In this document: piece after piece, positions 1 through 6,927 of the stretch
Position numbering within the stretch: position 1 is the first letter of the stretch
Layout: every line of letters begins with the position of its first letter
Origin: CBDTTW01 sp965363675
Lineage (GTDB): Bacteria; Bacteroidota; Rhodothermia; Rhodothermales; DASSAV01
Length of the DNA stretch: 9,320 nucleotides
Assembly (NCBI GenBank): GCA_965363675.1
Contig: CBDTTW010000119.1
Span: 1-9,320 of the forward strand
Direction of reading: 5' to 3'
Made by a program: the position numbers and the translations under genes
Notes under the pieces: model-generated
Told to the model about the DNA's origin: nothing
Seen by the model: only the letters and a program-made list of their open reading frames with translations
Databases searched by the model: none

Positions 1-1026
1 TCAGGCGGCCCAGTCTGCGAGCGCCTCCTGCACGAAGCGCGTCACACGGCGGTCGAACGGCTCGCCCGAGGTGGCGTAGGCCCCGTGCCCCATCGCGGGG
101 TCCACGACGACGCGCGCCCCGGCGATGCGGGCGGCGCAGCGCTCGGCGTCGTCGGGGCGGGCCAGCGTATCTTTGCCGCCGACGAAGAAAGCCGTGGGGC
201 GCTCCGGCCCGACGCGGTCGGCGTAGGTCATCGGGTTAAACGCCTCGGCGGCGCCGCCGGCCCCGAGCCGGACGAGCAGGCAGGCCAGATGCAGCGCCCC
301 GATGCCCGCGTTGCCGGCGGCGCGCCGCGCAAAGCCCTCGGCCAGGCCCATCATGCCGGGGCGGCAGATCGCGTCGAGCGGCAGGGGGCTGTAGCTGCTG
401 AGCGTTTGGGCCATGCCGCGCGCGAACGTCGGCACGTCGGGGTGGCCGATGATCCCGAGCAGGCGCGCGCCCACGCCGTCGCGCATGAAGGCGAGCGCCG
501 AGAGCAGGCAGCCGAAGCTGACGCCGAGGAGCGCCAGGCGCTCCAGACGCAGGCCGTGCGCCTGGGCGAGCAGCGCCGCGAGCGCGCCGTAGTCCGCCGC
601 CACGCCGTCGAAGAGGCGCCCGGCAAAGGCGGCATCCAGGCGCACGCCGCGCTCGACGAGGGGCAGCACTTCGAGCGCGGCGTTGCTCGAAGGGTCGTTG
701 CGCAGCCCGCGCGAGCCGGAGAGCGGCGTCTCGAAGAGCGCGCACCCGATGCCCGCCGAGACGAGCGCCGAGGCCAGAAAGGCGCTGCGCTGGTACGGCG
801 CGCCGATGCCTTGCAGGCCGATGACGATTGGCGTGTGGGCTCCGGCGGCGGGCGGCAGGAATACCGCCGCCTCGAAGGTCGAGATGGCGCGGTCTACGGC
901 TTCGTCGCCGGTGTATACGTGCGGGCGATGCAGGCGGTAGCGCCCCCCGCCGGCGCCGCCGACCGCGACGGGGCTTTCCTCGAGCACCGCGGCGCCGGGG
1001 AGCGTGCGAACGGGAACGTCGGGCAT
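1..1026 (-). CDS. alpha/beta-hydrolase-fold protein of unknown substrate
   Basis: Complete 341-residue reading frame; the TGA stop occupies the first three bases of the window and the ATG is at 1026. The alpha/beta-hydrolase fold is shown by a nucleophile elbow G-V-S170-F-G followed by a small-residue helix, an acid candidate D286 in FVGGKD286 after a beta strand, and a late histidine in AMGH314G. These are in the correct order and spacing for a Ser-Asp-His triad. An oxyanion-type strand-loop (LQGIGAP, about 71-77) precedes the elbow. The region between the elbow and the Asp (about 195-265) looks like a helical cap. There is no signal peptide or membrane segment, so it is probably cytosolic. 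It lies 38 bases downstream of the sensor kinase on the same strand and could be co-transcribed. No Shine-Dalgarno sits close to the ATG; the only AAGGA-like stretch overlaps the kinase stop, about 35 bases away. The fold is well supported. The reaction (esterase, lipase, peptidase, dienelactone hydrolase-like) cannot be decided from sequence alone. Confidence 0.85.
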   Translation of the reverse strand: MPDVPVRTLPGAAVLEESPVAVGGAGGGRYRLHRPHVYTGDEAVDRAISTFEAAVFLPPAAGAHTPIVIGLQGIGAPYQRSAFLASALVSAGIGCALFETPLSGSRGLRNDPSSNAALEVLPLVERGVRLDAAFAGRLFDGVAADYGALAALLAQAHGLRLERLALLGVSFGCLLSALAFMRDGVGARLLGIIGHPDVPTFARGMAQTLSSYSPLPLDAICRPGMMGLAEGFARRAAGNAGIGALHLACLLVRLGAGGAAEAFNPMTYADRVGPERPTAFFVGGKDTLARPDDAERCAARIAGARVVVDPAMGHGAYATSGEPFDRRVTRFVQEALADWAA

Positions 1027-1064
1027 GGGAACAGGGCGTGCGGACGGAAAGGGGCAAGGTATCC

Positions 1065-4031
1065 TTATCCTTCGGCCGCCGCCGGGTTCCCCGGGGCAGA
1101 CGCAGCGGGCCGCCGGAGCGTGACGCTTACCTCCGTGCCGCGCCCTTCCTCGCTGGCGATGCGGATTTCGCCGCCGTGCAAATCAGCGGCGCGCTTGACC
1201 AGGGCCAGCCCGAGGCCGCTGCCGCGCACCGCGCCGACGTTGGCGGCGCGGTAGAACGAGTCGAAGATGTAGGGCAAATCGGCCTGCGGAATGCCGATGC
1301 CCTCGTCGCGCACCGAGAGCGCAAGGGCGTCGTCGGGGCCTGCCGAGATGCGGATGCGCACCGGGGCTTCCGGCGCCGAATACTTGAGCGCGTTGGCGAC
1401 GAGGTTGGACGTGATGAGCCGCAGCAGCTTGCGGTCCACGAGCACGGCCCCGCGCGGGCCGGCGTGCTCCAGGTCGATGCGCCGGCCGGGGGCGGCCGCT
1501 TCCAGCTCCCGCACCAAGTCCGCCAGAAACGTCTGCGTGTAGGTAGGCTCCGGCTCGAAAGGCAGCCGCCCCTCCTCGGCGCGCCCGAGCGCCAGCACGT
1601 CCTCCAGCAAATCGGTCATCTCGCGCACGCTTTGCCGGGCGCGCTGAAGGTGCTTGCGGCGCTTCTCCTCGGGCCATTGCTCCCCGAAGCGCTCCACCAA
1701 CTCCAGCGACCCCATAATGGTCGCCAGCGGGGTGCGCATCTCGTGCGAGGCCATCGAGACGAACCGCGTCTTGAGTTCGCTCAGTTCACGCTCTTTGCGG
1801 AGGGCCGTCGCCATGGACTGTTCGAGCGTTTTCTGATCGCTGATGTCTACGATCTGGCAGACGAAGCACTCCGGCCCCTTCGGCCCGCCGCCGACCGGAG
1901 CCGCCGTGACGAGCGCCCACATCACCTGCTGGTCGCGGCGCACGAACCGCTGCTCCGTCTGGAGCGACGCGGCGCGCCCTGCGAACAGCTCGCCGAAGAT
2001 GCGCGTCCCTTCGGCGCGGTCTTCCGGGTGCAGGAACGGGGCCAGGCCCTCGGCCTGCAACTCCGCCTCGGCGCGCCCGAGCATCCGGCAGGCGGCCTCG
2101 TTCACCTTCATGATGCGGCCCTCGGTCGTGACCAGCACCTTGCCGACGCGGGTCGTCTCGAAAGCCCCCCGGAACAGCGCCTCGCTGAGCCGCAGCGCTT
2201 CCTGCGCCCGCTGCCGGTCGGTGACGTCGTGGATGATCGAGTACAGAAGCCGCCGCCCGCCGATGTGTATGGGGCCGCTGTAGCTTTCCACGTCGCGCAC
2301 GGCGCCGCCGGCCAGGCGGTGCCTCAACTCGACGCGCCCGCCGCCTTCCGTCACGAGCCGCGCCATGATGGCCCTTACCTCGGTCTCGGTCAGGCCGTTC
2401 AGCAGGCTGATGGGGCGGCCGACGAGGTCTTCGTAGGCATACCCGTAGAAGTGCAGCGCCGCCGGGTTGGCGTCCACGATGCCTCCGGTCTCCGGGCTGA
2501 GCAGCAGCATCGGCGCGTGGTTGTTGGCGAAAAGGGCGCGGTAGCGCTGCTCGCCTTCCTGCAAGGCCGCCTCGGTGCGGCGGCGCTCCGTCAGGTCGCG
2601 GCAGATGCAGCACACGCCGGCGGCGGCCCCCGTATCGTCGCGCAAAAGCGCGCCGCGCACCTCCAGCGGCGTCAGCCGGCCGTCCGGCAGCATCAGGTGC
2701 GCCTCGCGCGTGAAGGGCGCCCCCCCGAGCGCCGCCTCGAACGCTTGCCGCATGTGCTCCCGGTCGTCGGGGCGCCAGAAGCCCAGCGCCTCGGCGCCGA
2801 GGAGCTGCGCGGGCGGCAGGCCCAGCAAGTCGCCGGCGCGCCGGTTGGCGCGAACGATGACGCGCTCCGGCGAGATCACCACGAACGGGTCAGGCATCAC
2901 GTCCAGCGCCGCCTCGATGAACAACTGCTTGCGCAGGAGCCGCTGCTGCATCGTGTGGGCCTCGGTCACGTCGCGGACGACGCCGCCGACGCGCTCCGGG
3001 GCGCCGCGCGCGTCGCGGATGACGGAGGTGCGCGCATCGACGACGCGCACCGAGCCGTCTGCATGCCGCACGCGGTAGGTCTCCTGCGCCGTCCCCTCGG
3101 CCAGCAGGCGCGCGATCATGCGGTCGAAGGCTTCCTGGTCGTCCGGATGCACCGCCTCCCGCCAGGCCGCCGTGTTCTCGGAGAGGCGCGCCGCCGGGAT
3201 GCCCAGCATCCGCTCGGCGGCGCCGTTGACGTAGAGGGACGTCTTCCCGTCGATGGAGGACGACCAGACGACATCTTCGAGCGAGCCGAGCAGCGTCTGA
3301 AAGCGGCGCTCGCTGCGGGCCAGGGCGGCCTCGGCGGTCTGCTGCGCCGTCACGTCGCGGACGACGCCGACGAAGCCGGCGGCCATGCCGTCGGCGTGGA
3401 ACGGCGCGACGGACCATTGCAGCGCAATCGCCTGCCCGTCCTTGCGATAGGTGGTCACGAGGCCCTCGCAGGGCATGCCGGCCTGCATCTGCGCGCGGAG
3501 CGCCTCCGCGACGGGCGCCTCGGTGCCGGGGCCGCTCAGCATGCGCACGGGTCGCCCCTGCGCTTCGGCGGCGCTGTAGCCCGTAATGCGCTCGAAACCC
3601 TGGTTGGCGTATAGCATAGACGGACCTTCCTCGGCAAAGGCGCCGTCGAAGATCACGATGCCGTCGCGGGCCGTCTCGGCGGCGGCGTAGAAGGCGTTGC
3701 AAGGGATGCCGCCCAAGGCGCAGGAGTCGGCGGGCGCCGCCGTCAGGGTGTAGGCGCACCGGAGCGTTTCGCCGGCGCGCTCGGCGAAGGCCACCCTCAG
3801 GAGCGCCCCCGCCGGCTCGGGCAGGTCCACCGCAACCGGTTCGCCGCGCGCCTCCGCCTGCCGCATGGCCGCTTCCAGCGCCCCGGCGGGCGCGCCGGGG
3901 CCCTTCCCGAAGACAGGTTCGAGGCAGGAGGGGAGGCCGGGGATAAAGGAGACCGCGCCGCCGCGCAGCTCCACCAGGCCCAGGGCAAACGGCGCCGAGG
4001 GGGAGGGCGCCGTCAGACCAGGTGAGTACAT
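1065..4031 (-). CDS. multi-PAS soluble sensor histidine kinase
   Basis: 988-residue protein, ATG at 4031, TAA at 1065-1067. No transmembrane segment is visible, so it should sense a cytosolic or diffusible signal. The order is: an N-terminal region (1-110) without a clear domain; five PAS/PAC-like domains at about 115-228, 242-356, 370-481, 494-605 and 616-733, each of the first four ending in a variant of the PAC-terminal R-D-V-T strand (RDVT, RDVT, RDLT, HDVT), the fifth in VDIS; HisKA at about 750-820; and HATPase_c at about 865-975. The H-box is SH763EMRTP, with the E-x-x-T phosphatase motif (E764, T767). The N-box is N876-x3-N880, the G1 box is D909EGIGIP and the G2 box is G937SGLGL, so the catalytic core is intact. 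There is no receiver or Hpt domain at the C-terminus and no response regulator in the window, so it is an orphan here. The linkers between PAS domains carry charged A/E/R-rich helices (AEAALARSERR, TEAALQEGEQR, AQEALRLSEA) typical of signalling coiled coils. PAS3 has a Cys cluster (C474, C475, C477). The ligand or cofactor is unknown. Confidence 0.95.
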   Translation of the reverse strand: MYSPGLTAPSPSAPFALGLVELRGGAVSFIPGLPSCLEPVFGKGPGAPAGALEAAMRQAEARGEPVAVDLPEPAGALLRVAFAERAGETLRCAYTLTAAPADSCALGGIPCNAFYAAAETARDGIVIFDGAFAEEGPSMLYANQGFERITGYSAAEAQGRPVRMLSGPGTEAPVAEALRAQMQAGMPCEGLVTTYRKDGQAIALQWSVAPFHADGMAAGFVGVVRDVTAQQTAEAALARSERRFQTLLGSLEDVVWSSSIDGKTSLYVNGAAERMLGIPAARLSENTAAWREAVHPDDQEAFDRMIARLLAEGTAQETYRVRHADGSVRVVDARTSVIRDARGAPERVGGVVRDVTEAHTMQQRLLRKQLFIEAALDVMPDPFVVISPERVIVRANRRAGDLLGLPPAQLLGAEALGFWRPDDREHMRQAFEAALGGAPFTREAHLMLPDGRLTPLEVRGALLRDDTGAAAGVCCICRDLTERRRTEAALQEGEQRYRALFANNHAPMLLLSPETGGIVDANPAALHFYGYAYEDLVGRPISLLNGLTETEVRAIMARLVTEGGGRVELRHRLAGGAVRDVESYSGPIHIGGRRLLYSIIHDVTDRQRAQEALRLSEALFRGAFETTRVGKVLVTTEGRIMKVNEAACRMLGRAEAELQAEGLAPFLHPEDRAEGTRIFGELFAGRAASLQTEQRFVRRDQQVMWALVTAAPVGGGPKGPECFVCQIVDISDQKTLEQSMATALRKERELSELKTRFVSMASHEMRTPLATIMGSLELVERFGEQWPEEKRRKHLQRARQSVREMTDLLEDVLALGRAEEGRLPFEPEPTYTQTFLADLVRELEAAAPGRRIDLEHAGPRGAVLVDRKLLRLITSNLVANALKYSAPEAPVRIRISAGPDDALALSVRDEGIGIPQADLPYIFDSFYRAANVGAVRGSGLGLALVKRAADLHGGEIRIASEEGRGTEVSVTLRRPAASAPGNPAAAEG

Positions 4032-4078
4032 CGCTGTATCGTTGTGCTATGACGGAGTTGTTGCAGGAAGACATCCGG

Positions 4079-4106
4079 AAATTACAGGCGCCAACTGCTC
4101 AACAAA
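4079..4106 (-). promoter_or_regulatory. putative promoter of the histidine kinase gene
   Basis: Read on the minus strand, TTTG (complement of 4103-4106) is followed after 18 bases by TAATTT (complement of 4079-4084), about 48 bases before the kinase ATG. This resembles both a relaxed sigma-70 arrangement and a partial match to the Bacteroidota type (TTTG, then TAnnTTTG); the final two bases of the latter do not match. The A+T-rich setting supports a promoter, but the match is imperfect and no start site is known. Confidence 0.3.
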
Positions 4107-4316
4107 ATTTACGTTTCCGCCCTGCGCATCATTTTCTTTGGGCCCTCCGCCGCGCCGCTCTTGCCGGAGCAAGGGTATGTCTATTGGGTAATACGATGCC
4201 TTTTCGGTAACGCTTCTCCGGTCCCGGAGGCGGGCGGGGCCGCCTTTCCTGCACTACCTTTGAAACCGCCTGGGCGCCCCGGCTCGGGGGCCCGCCACGC
4301 GCTTTCCTTGAGTCCG

Positions 4317-4330
4317 GCCGGGATCCCGGC
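4317..4330. promoter_or_regulatory. perfect 14-bp palindrome, candidate operator
   Basis: GCCGGGATCCCGGC is a perfect inverted repeat without a spacer. Its centre is about 21 bases upstream of the centre of the TATATAA box at 4342, so it covers the position where a -35 element would lie. This suggests a binding site for a dimeric regulator of the chaperone cluster. A chance palindrome in very G+C-rich DNA is a real alternative. It does not resemble CIRCE or another heat-shock operator I know. Confidence 0.35.
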
Positions 4331-4341
4331 GGCGGCGCGGC

Positions 4342-4348
4342 TATATAA
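4342..4348 (+). promoter_or_regulatory. putative -10-like box of the chaperone cluster
   Basis: TATATAA stands out as an A+T island in strongly G+C-rich DNA, 44 bases before the DUF2760 ATG. No good -35 hexamer lies 16-19 bases upstream; the nearest TTG (4308-4310) is 31 bases away, and the palindrome at 4317-4330 sits in between. Initiation, if it occurs here, may depend on an activator or another sigma factor. Confidence 0.3.
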
Positions 4349-4392
4349 CGGCAGGACCTCACGAGTTTTACCGCGCTGAACCCTCTCGACCT

Positions 4393-5058
4393 ATGGAACC
4401 GCTCAATAACTTCGGCTTGAAGTCGCTTCTTTTCATCCTGATCGGCAACAGCCTGCTGCTGGCCGTCAGCCTCGCGCTGCCCGGCAATGTCGTCGCCGTA
4501 GCCGGAACGGCGCTCGTCGTGACGCTCGTCGCCTGGATCGGCGTGCGCCAGGTAGGGGCCGCGGCCATCGAGGAGTCGGCGGCGGCGGGGCTGCTGGAAG
4601 CTTCGCGCCGGCGCGACCGCGACCTGGCCGAGGCGAAGGCGCAGGCCAAGGCCGAGGCGCTCGCGGCGCCCGCCGCCCCCTCGACCGATGCGGCCGTGCA
4701 ACTGCTGGCCCTGCTCCAGCGCGAAGGCCGCCTCATCGACTTCCTCCAGGAAGACATTGCTCCCTACGACGACGCGCAGATCGGCGCCGCCGTGCGCAGC
4801 GTGCACGAGGGGTGCGTGAAGGCCCTCCGCGAGCACGTCGCGCTGGAACCCGTCGTGGCCCAGCCCGAGGGCGCCCCGATCACGCTCGAACCCGGCTTCG
4901 ACGCTTCAGCCATCCGCGTAACCGGCAATGCCATCGGCGCGCCGCCGTTCCGGGGCGAGGTGCGGCACAAAGGCTGGCGCGTCGCGCGGCTGACGCTTCC
5001 CACCCGGATGAACGAGCAGGACCGCATCGTCGCGGCGGCCGAGGTCGAGGTGGCCTGA
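4393..5058 (+). CDS. DUF2760 protein with N-terminal membrane hairpin
   Basis: 221 residues, ATG at 4393, TGA at 5056-5058. Two hydrophobic helices (about 9-30 and 33-51), separated by a Pro-Gly turn (P30-G31), form a likely membrane hairpin. An Ala/Lys/Glu/Arg-rich, probably helical or coiled-coil linker (about 56-96) follows. The C-terminal domain (about 99-221) has the hallmarks I recognise for DUF2760: a QREGRLIDFLQEDI stretch (109-122), then DAQIGAAVRSVHEGC (127-141), then a beta-rich tail. It is the first gene of a cluster with two Hsp70-like genes, 44 bases before the next start. The same association of DUF2760 with Hsp70-like genes is seen in other bacteria. Inference: it may anchor or recruit the chaperones to the inner membrane or act as a cofactor; no activity is known to me. 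The start is supported by the hydrophobic segment beginning shortly after it, though no Shine-Dalgarno is visible. Confidence 0.88.
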   Translation: MEPLNNFGLKSLLFILIGNSLLLAVSLALPGNVVAVAGTALVVTLVAWIGVRQVGAAAIEESAAAGLLEASRRRDRDLAEAKAQAKAEALAAPAAPSTDAAVQLLALLQREGRLIDFLQEDIAPYDDAQIGAAVRSVHEGCVKALREHVALEPVVAQPEGAPITLEPGFDASAIRVTGNAIGAPPFRGEVRHKGWRVARLTLPTRMNEQDRIVAAAEVEVA

Positions 5059-5102
5059 AGCGGCGCGGCGGCTCCATTCCGAAAACCTATCCCGTCATAG
5101 AC

Positions 5103-6920
5103 GTGAGCGAAGCAACGTATACCGTAGGCATTGACCTCGGCACGACCAACTGCCTGATGGCCTACACTCCTATAGAGGCGGACGGCGCCCTCCGGATCAG
5201 CCTGTTCGCCGCGCCGCAGCTCGTGGGGCCGGGCGAGGTGGAGGCGCGCCCGCTGCTGCCCTCGTTTCTGCTGCTGCCGGAGCCGCACGACGCGCCGCCC
5301 GGCGCCCTCGCGCTGCCCTGGCGCCCGGGGGCCGACGCGGCCGTGGGCGTTTACGCCCGCGAGCGCGGCGCCGAGCTGCCCGGCAAGCTCATCGCCAGCG
5401 CCAAGTCGTGGCTGAGCCACAGCGGCATCGACCGCACGGCGCCGGTGCTGCCCTGGGAGGCCCCCGAGGGGGCGCGGCGCCTCTCGCCGGTGGACGCCTC
5501 GGCGGCTTACCTCATCCATCTGCGCGACGCCTGGAACCACACCATCGCCGCCGGCGACCCGGCCTTGCGCCTGGAACGGCAGGACGTGCTGCTCACGGCC
5601 CCGGCCTCCTTCGACCCCGTCGCGCGCGAGCTGACCGTCGAGGCGGCGCGCCGGGCCGGGCTGGAACGCCTGACCCTCCTGGAAGAGCCGCAGGCCGCCT
5701 TTTACGCCTGGCTCTACGCCCACGGCGAAGCCTGGCGCGCGCATATCGCCGTCGGGGACGCGGTGCTCGTCTGCGACGTGGGCGGCGGCACGACCGACTT
5801 CAGCCTGATCGATGTCGTCGAGGAAGACGGCAACCTCGATTTGCGCCGCGTCGCCGTGGGCAGCCACATCCTGCTCGGCGGCGACAACATGGACCTGACG
5901 CTGGCCTATGCCGTCCGGGCGAAAATGGCCGCGCGCGGCGCTGCGTTGGACGCATGGCAGTTCCGGGCGCTCGTGCATCAGTGCCGCAAAGCCAAGGAAC
6001 TGCTGCTGACTTCGCCCGGGCTGGAAGCCGCGCCGATCAGCATCCTCGGGCGCGGTTCGTCGCTCATCGGCGGGACGCTCCGGACGGAGCTGACGCACGC
6101 CGAGCTGGAACAGGTGCTGCTGGAGGGCTTCTTTCCGGAGGTAGGCCCGGAGGCGCGCCCGCAGCGCGCCGCCCGCGCGGGCCTTCAGGAGATGGGGCTG
6201 CCCTACGAGCAGGACCCTGCCGTAACGCGCCACCTGGCGGCGTTCCTCGGGCGGCATGCGGGCGCGGGGCTGCCCGGGCTCGTGCTCTTCAACGGCGGCG
6301 TCATGAACGCCGAGGCGCTGCGCCGCCGCGTGCTGGATTGCCTGGCGGCGTGGCGGGGCGCGCCCGTCGAGCAGCTCGCCTCGGCGGGGCTCGATCATGC
6401 CGTCGCCATCGGGGCGGCGTATTACGGCGCCGTGCGGCGCGGCCGGGGCATCCGCATCCGCGCGGGCGCGCCCCGCGCCTACTACATCGGCGTCGAAAGC
6501 GCCATGCCCGCCGTGCCCGGCATCCCGACGCCCCGAACGGCCCTGTGCGTGGCCCCCTACGGCATGGAAGAAGGCGCGCACGCTACGGTTGCGGGGCGCA
6601 CGTTCGGGCTCGTCGTGGGGGAGGAGGCGGCCTTCAGCCTGCTCGCCTCCGACACGCGCCGCGAGGACCGCGTAGGCGAGCAGGTCGAGGACTGGGCGGG
6701 CGAGATCACCGAGGCGGCCGTCATGGAAGCCTTGCTGCCGGCCGACGGCGCCGCAGCCGGGGGGGCGGTCGTGCCGGTGCAGCTCGAAAGCCGTTTTACC
6801 GAAGTCGGGACGCTCGAACTCTGGTGCGTCGGGCAGGAAGAAGGGCAGCGCTGGAAGCTCGCCTTCGATTTGCGCAGCGGCGCCGAGGCGGCCGCGCCTG
6901 CCGATGCGCCGCAGCCGTAG
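5103..6920 (+). CDS. short Hsp70-like ATPase (first paralogue)
   Basis: 605 residues starting at GTG 5103 and ending TAG 6918-6920. The GTG is chosen because the phosphate-1 motif GID11LGTTN follows within ten residues. The first downstream ATG would remove that motif, and the in-frame GTG at 4812 would overlap DUF2760 by about 250 bases. Actin-fold ATPase signatures are present: catalytic-type K101 (SAKSW), an APASFD strand, E195 in LEEPQAAF, phosphate-2 D225VGGGT230TD, GGDNMD (259-264) and the adenosine loop N397GGV followed by AIGAAYYG (435-442). A beta-rich substrate-domain equivalent follows (about 460-595, including TEVGTLELW). The canonical DnaK linker (DVTPLSLG-like) and the helical lid are absent, and the protein ends in a short Ala/Pro tail. 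It belongs to the divergent Hsp70 family (YegD-like in general shape) rather than DnaK. It probably works with the next gene, 7 bases downstream, in a common complex or cycle; clients are unknown. Confidence 0.92.
   Translation: MSEATYTVGIDLGTTNCLMAYTPIEADGALRISLFAAPQLVGPGEVEARPLLPSFLLLPEPHDAPPGALALPWRPGADAAVGVYARERGAELPGKLIASAKSWLSHSGIDRTAPVLPWEAPEGARRLSPVDASAAYLIHLRDAWNHTIAAGDPALRLERQDVLLTAPASFDPVARELTVEAARRAGLERLTLLEEPQAAFYAWLYAHGEAWRAHIAVGDAVLVCDVGGGTTDFSLIDVVEEDGNLDLRRVAVGSHILLGGDNMDLTLAYAVRAKMAARGAALDAWQFRALVHQCRKAKELLLTSPGLEAAPISILGRGSSLIGGTLRTELTHAELEQVLLEGFFPEVGPEARPQRAARAGLQEMGLPYEQDPAVTRHLAAFLGRHAGAGLPGLVLFNGGVMNAEALRRRVLDCLAAWRGAPVEQLASAGLDHAVAIGAAYYGAVRRGRGIRIRAGAPRAYYIGVESAMPAVPGIPTPRTALCVAPYGMEEGAHATVAGRTFGLVVGEEAAFSLLASDTRREDRVGEQVEDWAGEITEAAVMEALLPADGAAAGGAVVPVQLESRFTEVGTLELWCVGQEEGQRWKLAFDLRSGAEAAAPADAPQP
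5622..5652 (+). repeat. 31-bp block identical to 7441-7471 in the second Hsp70 gene
   Basis: These 31 bases are identical to 7441-7471 and encode the helix after the APASFD strand (ARELTVEAAR). Other identical blocks are 5400-5419 with 7219-7238 (20 bases) and 5871-5895 with 7687-7711 (25 bases). The offset is almost constant (1816-1819 bases), as expected for a tandem gene duplication, not an inserted repeat. Confidence 0.85.
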
Positions 6921-6927
6921 CCTGCCC

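Larger units (their letters stand above)
4032..4392. other. divergent intergenic region between kinase and chaperone cluster
   Basis: 361 bases separate the ATG of the minus-strand kinase from the ATG of the plus-strand DUF2760 gene, so both transcription units should start here. The kinase-proximal half (about 4032-4215) is clearly richer in A+T than anything else in the window. The chaperone-proximal half is very G+C-rich and full of potential hairpins, including 4160-4173 (CTTGC, loop CGGA, GCAAG), an imperfect GGGC/GCCC hairpin at 4272-4293 and a perfect palindrome at 4317-4330. No tRNA, known riboswitch or CIRCE heat-shock operator was recognised. Short open frames cross the region but have codon use unlike the neighbouring genes. 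Confidence 0.8.

Noticed and set aside
828..3614. Long plus-strand open frame (928 codons) across the kinase gene
   Set aside because: It is antisense to a gene with intact PAS, HisKA and HATPase motifs. Its translation is Arg/Ala/His-rich without domains, as expected from the mirrored frame of high-GC coding DNA.
4160..4173. CTTGC/GCAAG hairpin
   Set aside because: The stem is only five perfect pairs and no T-run follows on either strand, so it is not a convincing terminator. Left as unassigned structure.
4049..4210. 53-codon open frame starting ATG 4049 (MTELLQEDIRKLQ...) in the intergenic region
   Set aside because: Third codon positions are rich in A and T, unlike every neighbouring gene. 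It covers the putative kinase promoter and has no recognisable family. A small lineage-specific peptide cannot be fully excluded.
4255..4262. TACCTTTG, an exact match to the Bacteroidota -7 pattern TAnnTTTG
   Set aside because: No TTTG-like -33 element lies about 19-21 bases upstream and it is 130 bases from the ATG, so it is too weak to call as a promoter.
4307..4312. CTTGAG resembling a sigma-32 -35 element
   Set aside because: No CCCCAT-like -10 element follows at the right distance, so a classical heat-shock promoter is not supported.
4812..5102. Upstream-extended start (GTG 4812) for the first Hsp70
   Set aside because: It would overlap DUF2760 by about 250 bases and add an Arg-rich segment unlike any Hsp70 N-terminus. 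GTG 5103 places the phosphate-1 motif at the usual distance.
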